Shown here in pieces: positions 59,346 to 64,000 of a DNA stretch of 64,000 nt. The position numbers and the translations under genes were made by a program. How positions within the stretch are numbered: position 1 is the stretch's first letter; every line of letters starts with the position of its first letter. Under the pieces are notes generated by a model. That model worked only from the letters and a program-made list of their open reading frames with translations. It did not search any database and was not told the origin of the DNA. Source of the DNA: Isoetes taiwanensis (taxonomy: Eukaryota; Streptophyta; Lycopodiopsida; Isoetales; Isoetaceae); contig JAJEKV010000102.1 in NCBI GenBank assembly GCA_021234155.1, positions 2,959,947 through 3,023,946 of the forward strand, given 5' to 3'.

Positions 59346-60430
59346 GGGGCGCGGTATGGGGTATCTGTGCACGGTCTTCATGATGCGCGTTTACAGGGAT
59401 TCGATATGCAAGCTTCGGCTATGCTAAGCATACTACAGGACAACTAAATTAAAGCTTTCCTTACTTGACCATCTCTTGAGAAAGCAATTTGGAAGTAATT
59501 GTGTCTTTGCTTCCACAGCCATTATGGGCTTCTTATGCAGATAAATGGTGAAATGACACTACGTGACACAGCTTCTCGAAGTTCTTGGGCTTGTTCTTTT
59601 TGTTTTGAAATTCTCCCCATGCACTTGCTTGAACTCTCGTGTTTCCGGTGCATGAGCGGATCTTGTCACCAAGACTCATTTTTTAGTCACAGTCATTGTC
59701 GAGATTATGACTCGGCAATGACCTTTGCTTCCTAAATGCAATGACTCCAAAGCGTAGATATCCTGCTTCTCGTCTTCCAAACTTCGTTCACGGGATTCTT
59801 CTTTTGAAAGTTCCTTCCTTGCTTTGTAACTGTATGTGCCTCAAGTACAAAATGTGTAATCCTCAAAGTTAGCCTTTTTATAATCTTTTAGTTGGTGCAG
59901 CGACTCCTGTCAACCATTACAACAAGTGGCGACACATGGGCGAGGATTCCTTCTCATTCTTTGTGAGTGTAATACATGTCTTGGCGATACGACTTGCCCC
60001 CATTACGAAGAACTACGACCCCATCTTCATTTTAAGTGACCTCTTAATAGTGCTCAAATACCGAAATTGTTTGTAGCGGTTTAGTTTCATTAACTGTTTA
60101 GAATAGCATGACATCACGGAGCTACAACAATATCTTCTGCCGGAGCCTTGAAGGCTTCTGCTGACTCCTCTATAGTCAATGCCTTTGTGGTTCCTAGTCT
60201 TTTTTTTTTGGTGGGAGGTTTGTGTATCTACTACCGAGAAATGCTTCCCTACCCTTTCCCTTTGGTATTACTATTTCCTCCTCTTCCTCTTCTTCTTCTA
60301 CTTCCTCAACATTTTCTTCCTCTTACGATAGTAGTAGGTACCACAAACCTTTGACCAACACCTTTTCCTGCATAAGCTTCCCTTGACATCAAAATGTCAC
60401 TATATCCTGTGTCTGCGGGGTTTTAGTTAG
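59346..60430. other. No gene seen; CT-rich microsatellite
   Basis: ORF 59499-59735 has no recognisable motif. At 60,268-60,325 a pyrimidine-rich TTCCTCCTCTTCCTCTTCTT stretch forms a microsatellite. Confidence 0.4.
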
Positions 60431-61669
60431 GAGGATAGCGGTATAAATTTATCGCCAGCCACTAAGAATAACTTACACCCTTGTATGTAATTTTTGAATA
60501 TGTACTCATTCCGTCTTTGGAAGCACACATGGCAATCTAAGCATTTACTATTGAGAACATAGAAGACTTCCCATTGTCGCATGCATACGCTTCATTAAAG
60601 TTCATTTTCGTTTTACATGTAACCCGAGGTTTATCATCATGACGAGATAATAATATCGTGTATACTTTCCTTTACTGGTGATGGCACAAATGCAGTGCGC
60701 CTCGGTTAGTTGCTCTCTCTTAGCCCTGTGGACGTACGTCTGGTCTTTTAGTTCGTATGTACGTAGCCGCGGTGCAGCACAGCGGTGGCACGAAGATTGG
60801 CCTTTGTGCACAAATTTTTATCCTTAGGCCCTGACTGTCGTTAAAACCATTTTTCGTAAGAAGCGGAGCATTTGACTTTTGACACACAAAATAGTAAGCA
60901 AGGCTAAAGGGCATAAAATCACAATTAGTTAACACTTTTTTGTCTTATTTAAGCTTATTACAACAATATTAAAAATATTAAGGTTCGGGTGTTCTTTAAG
61001 CACTAGACACAAGATGCAGAAACAATTTTGAAGCAATTATAAATTTATCACTTCGTGTTCTTGAGCGGTATAAATTTATCAGCTCGTCGTGATATAAATT
61101 TATAGCTCAGAGCACTGCGGTATAAATTTATCTGGAATTTAACTGTTGCAGGCGGTATAAATTTATCTGCCTTTCGAGCACAGAGTATAAATTTATCACA
61201 AACCGAGCCATCGGTATAAATTTATCTGTCGACACCACTCTAACGATTAAAACAAAGTAAAAGCGATGCGGAAAGTAGACTTACGTGGCCATGGCCAAGT
61301 ATGGACTAAGCGTATGGAAGCGTTCGGGAGAGCAAATAAGAAGGGGTATATAAGAGCGGACCCTTGAGTGCCTTCGACTCCAGATGTGCGTATATGGAAA
61401 ATAGGGTGCATTTTGTGTAGGAGCTTAGTACCCACGCTAATTTTGCCGTTTAGTATAGCGTTTCTCATAAAGTTTCCAATACAAGTGTGTATGAGTTTTC
61501 GTATAAATTTACCGTTTTACGTATCTTGTCTGCGTAAGAGTTTCCTTTCGTATAAATTTACTGTCTACTGTGTAAATTTATCTGCAAATCTGTTCTTCTA
61601 TCGTATAAATTTATCTGATCACTACCACCCAAAGCGGGTCCACATGTTGTTTTTTAGTGTCTTTTGCAA

Positions 61670-61703
61670 AAAAACAACACCAAAAAACCTAGGTGTTGTT
61701 TTT
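61670..61703. repeat. 12-bp stem hairpin
   Basis: AAAAACAACACC (61670-61681) and GGTGTTGTTTTT (61692-61703) are perfect inverted repeats with a 10-base loop. The arm word resembles the ACATGTTGTTTTT word of the satellite that follows. Confidence 0.85.
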
Positions 61704-61929
61704 AATAGGATTTACTAGAAATAGCGTGTGGTTTTTTAGCATAAATTTTAGACATATTTTTTTCCAAAAAATCTACGTAGATTTTTGCAACTTTCTCTAC
61801 ATGTATGGTTCTTGCAAAACATCAAAAGTCAACATGTGTTTTCAAGTGTTGTTTTCAAGTGTTGTTCCTTTTACAAAGAACATCAAAGACTAAATTAGAG
61901 TTTTGTCGGATTGCTAAAAACTATGTGTG

Positions 61930-63650
61930 ACTTTTGTTAAATTGAGGAAAGGTGAAGGCATATGGTTTTACATGTTGTTTTTGTTTGAGCTTACATTTAT
62001 CTACCCTTAGGATTAGCATCTCTTTTCCACACATTTCTAAAGTAGGTGTGTTGATTTCCTCAGCCCGGACATGTTGCCTTTTGTTAAATTCGAAGGTGAC
62101 ATGTAGTTTTATGTTATTTTGTTTGAGCACATTTATCTACTGTAGGATTAGCATCTCTTTCTACATGTTGTTTCTAAAAAGTAGGTGTGTTGATTTCCTC
62201 AAAGCAGACATGTGGCTTTTTTGTTAAATTCGAGAAGGTGACGCCATAGTTTTTACATCATGTTGTGTTTTGTTTAAGGCACATTTATCTGCACAACCCA
62301 GGATTAGCATCTCTTTCTACATGTTGTTTCTACAAAAGTAGGTGTGTTGATTTCCTCCATGAGACATGTAGCTTTTGTTAAATTCGGAAAGGTGACATGC
62401 TCAGTTTTTACATGTTGTTTTTGTTTAGCACATTTATCTCTACACATGGGATTATCTCTTTCTACATGTTGTTTCTAAAAGTAAGTGTGTTGATTTCCTC
62501 AAAGCGAGACATGTGGCCTTTTGTTAAGTTCGAGGAAGGTGACATGTAGTTTTTACATGTTATTTTGTTTGGTACATTTATCTACTGGGATTGTATCTCT
62601 TTCTACATGTTGTTTCTAAAAGTAGGTGTGTTGAGATTTCCTCCAGCGAGACATGTAGCCTTTTGTTAAATTCGGAAGGTGACATGTAGTTTTTACATGT
62701 GTTTTTGTTTGAGCACATTTATCTACTGTGGGATTAGCATCTCTTTCTACATGTTGTTTCTAAAAGTAGGTGTGTTGATTTCCTCAAAGCGAGACATGTG
62801 GCTTCTTGTTAAATTAGGGAAGGTGACATGTAGTTTTTACATGTTGTTTGTTTGAGCACATTTATCTACACGTAGAGTTTAAACAATTTAGCATCTCTTT
62901 CTACATGTTGTTTTCTAAAAAGTAGGTGTGTTGATTTCCTCAAGCCAGAGACATGTGGCTTTTTATTGTTAAATTCGAGAAGGTGACATGTAGTTTGTAT
63001 TTGTTTTGTTTTGAGCACATTTATCTACGTAGGATTGGCATCTCTTTCTACATATTTGTTTCTAAAAGTAGGTGTGATTTCCTCAAAGCGGACATGTGGC
63101 CTTTTATTAAATTCGAAGGTGACATATAGTTTTTACATGTTGTTTTTGTTTGAGCATTTTATCTACACCTTAAGGATTAGCATCTCTTTCTACATGTTGT
63201 TTCTAAGTAGGTGTGTTGATTTCCTCAAAGCGAGACATGTGGCTTTTTGTTAGACATGTATTATTTACTGTTGTTTCACTTTTCTCAAGATTAATCTACA
63301 TGTGGGATAACACATTTCTAATGTTGTTTCTAATACTTGTTTGTAGTATTCAAATGTTGTTTTCCTCAAAGCGGTGATAGTTCTTCATAAACCTTACAAA
63401 GATAGCGTAGGTTTTGGGAGATCTACATGTAGAATAACATCTATTTCTACATGTTGATTCTAAATAGGTCTGGGTTTTCAAGTGTTGGTTTCCTCTCTGA
63501 TGAACATGTGGCTTTTATTAACTTAAAAATAACGTGTAAGTTTTAACTGTTGTTTCACTTTCTCAAGGTTTATCTACATGTAGTATAACATCTGTTTCTA
63601 TATGTCTTTTCTAATAGTAGCTGCAGTTTTCAGAGTACTTGCTTTCCTCC
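61930..63650 (+). repeat. Satellite array, period about 140-156 bp
   Basis: Nine well-preserved units share GGTGACATGTAGTTTTTACA, TGTTGTTTTTGTTTGAGCAC, ATTTATCTACA, GGATTAGCATCTCTTTCTAC, ATGTTGTTTCTAAAAGTAGG, TGTGTTGATTTCCTCAAAGC and GAGACATGTGGCTTTTGTTA. GTGTGTTGATTTCCT recurs near 62,045, 62,185, 62,341, 62,487, 62,629, 62,769, 62,928, 63,070 (shortened) and 63,213. Degenerate units continue to about 63,650. Short ORFs within are by-products. Indels of 1-10 bases separate neighbours. Confidence 0.9.
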
Positions 63651-64000
63651 TGAGACATCATGGTTCTTAATAAAACCTAAAAACTGACATGTAGGTCTTG
63701 CCTATTGTTTTACGTATTAGGTGCTCTTTTAAGCCTTATTTTAAAACGACTATCTGAAATCTTGGAAACAACAAGATCTACACGGAAAATAGCACTTCTA
63801 GGTAAGAACAAAGTGTGGTTTCATTAAAATTCTTTTGATAATGTAGATGAAGTAGTATCAGTAAGTATTGACATTATAAGCGAAGAATGTCTATGCGCAA
63901 TTTTGAATCTTCCTTCAAGGACACAAAAATTACTCACCTCTTGAATGAAATGGTACTTACGTAGGAAGTTGAGTTGAATCAATTTGGCCATATTTGTGAA
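63651..64000. other. No gene seen
   Basis: Flank of the satellite. No supported ORF before the window ends. Confidence 0.4.

Larger units (their letters stand above)
57160..61620. repeat. Dispersed/tandem minisatellite built on TATAAATTTATC
   Basis: About 26 copies of (G)GTATAAATTTATCT or close variants occur in this interval. Single copies lie at about 57,165, 57,893, 57,925, 57,960 and 60,440. A cluster of about 11 at 59,025-59,345 has a spacing of about 28-33 bp (flank consensus GTCACCGG). About 7 occur at 61,035-61,225 and 4 at 61,500-61,620. The core TATAAATTTATA is palindromic in several copies. Spacers differ in sequence, unlike a simple tandem satellite, and no spacer set resembles CRISPR. 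Confidence 0.8.

Overview
This is a plant nuclear window: GT-AG introns, a plant-type ATG4 gene, a cytosolic ribosomal protein eS6 gene, and plant families of LINE, Copia, Helitron, Mutator-like and CACTA-like elements. It is gene-poor and repeat-rich. I cannot place it below land plant. From about 45 kb rightwards, repeat copies differ by many 1-3 base indels. That could be real decay or unpolished long-read assembly.

Layout. 0.2-2.9 kb: ATG4 cysteine protease gene, minus strand, eight coding exons, only the first exon not found. 4.6-5.26 kb: 3' fragment of a LINE, then a CACTA-like end. 6.4-7.5 kb: gene remnants. 11.4-14.5 kb: decayed Helitron (Rep plus PIF1-type helicase). 15.6-17.5 kb: complete RPS6 gene, seven coding exons plus a 5' UTR exon. 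17.64-19.55 kb: Mutator-like element with a perfect 9-bp target duplication, next to the RPS6 promoter. 19.6-27 kb: mostly non-coding, with hairpins, SINE-like heads and a possible Helitron end.

27.1-56.7 kb is a nested set of insertions. A Copia element lies on the minus strand, with gag, protease and integrase at 54.8-56.7 kb and reverse transcriptase and RNase H at 27.9-29.3 kb. It is split at one point in the linker between integrase and reverse transcriptase. The split is flanked by a 13-bp near-perfect duplication that fits insertion of a LINE (29,340 to an A-rich tail). Inside that tail sit an unusual retroelement (37,131-45,418) and an array of about 2.7 units of 3.4 kb (45,446-54,750).

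The 37.1-45.4 kb element is the most interesting object. About 2-kb direct repeats flank two long minus-strand ORFs. One is a 676-residue reverse transcriptase that is neither Copia, Gypsy nor LINE type; its motifs look closest to Penelope-like elements, yet I see no GIY-YIG endonuclease. The other is a 518-residue cysteine-containing protein of unknown function. A third small ORF lies inside the terminal repeats. Consensus splice sites at the ORF edges suggest it carries introns.

57-64 kb holds two repeat systems: a motif around TATAAATTTATC recurring over 4 kb, and a satellite with a period of about 140-156 bp.
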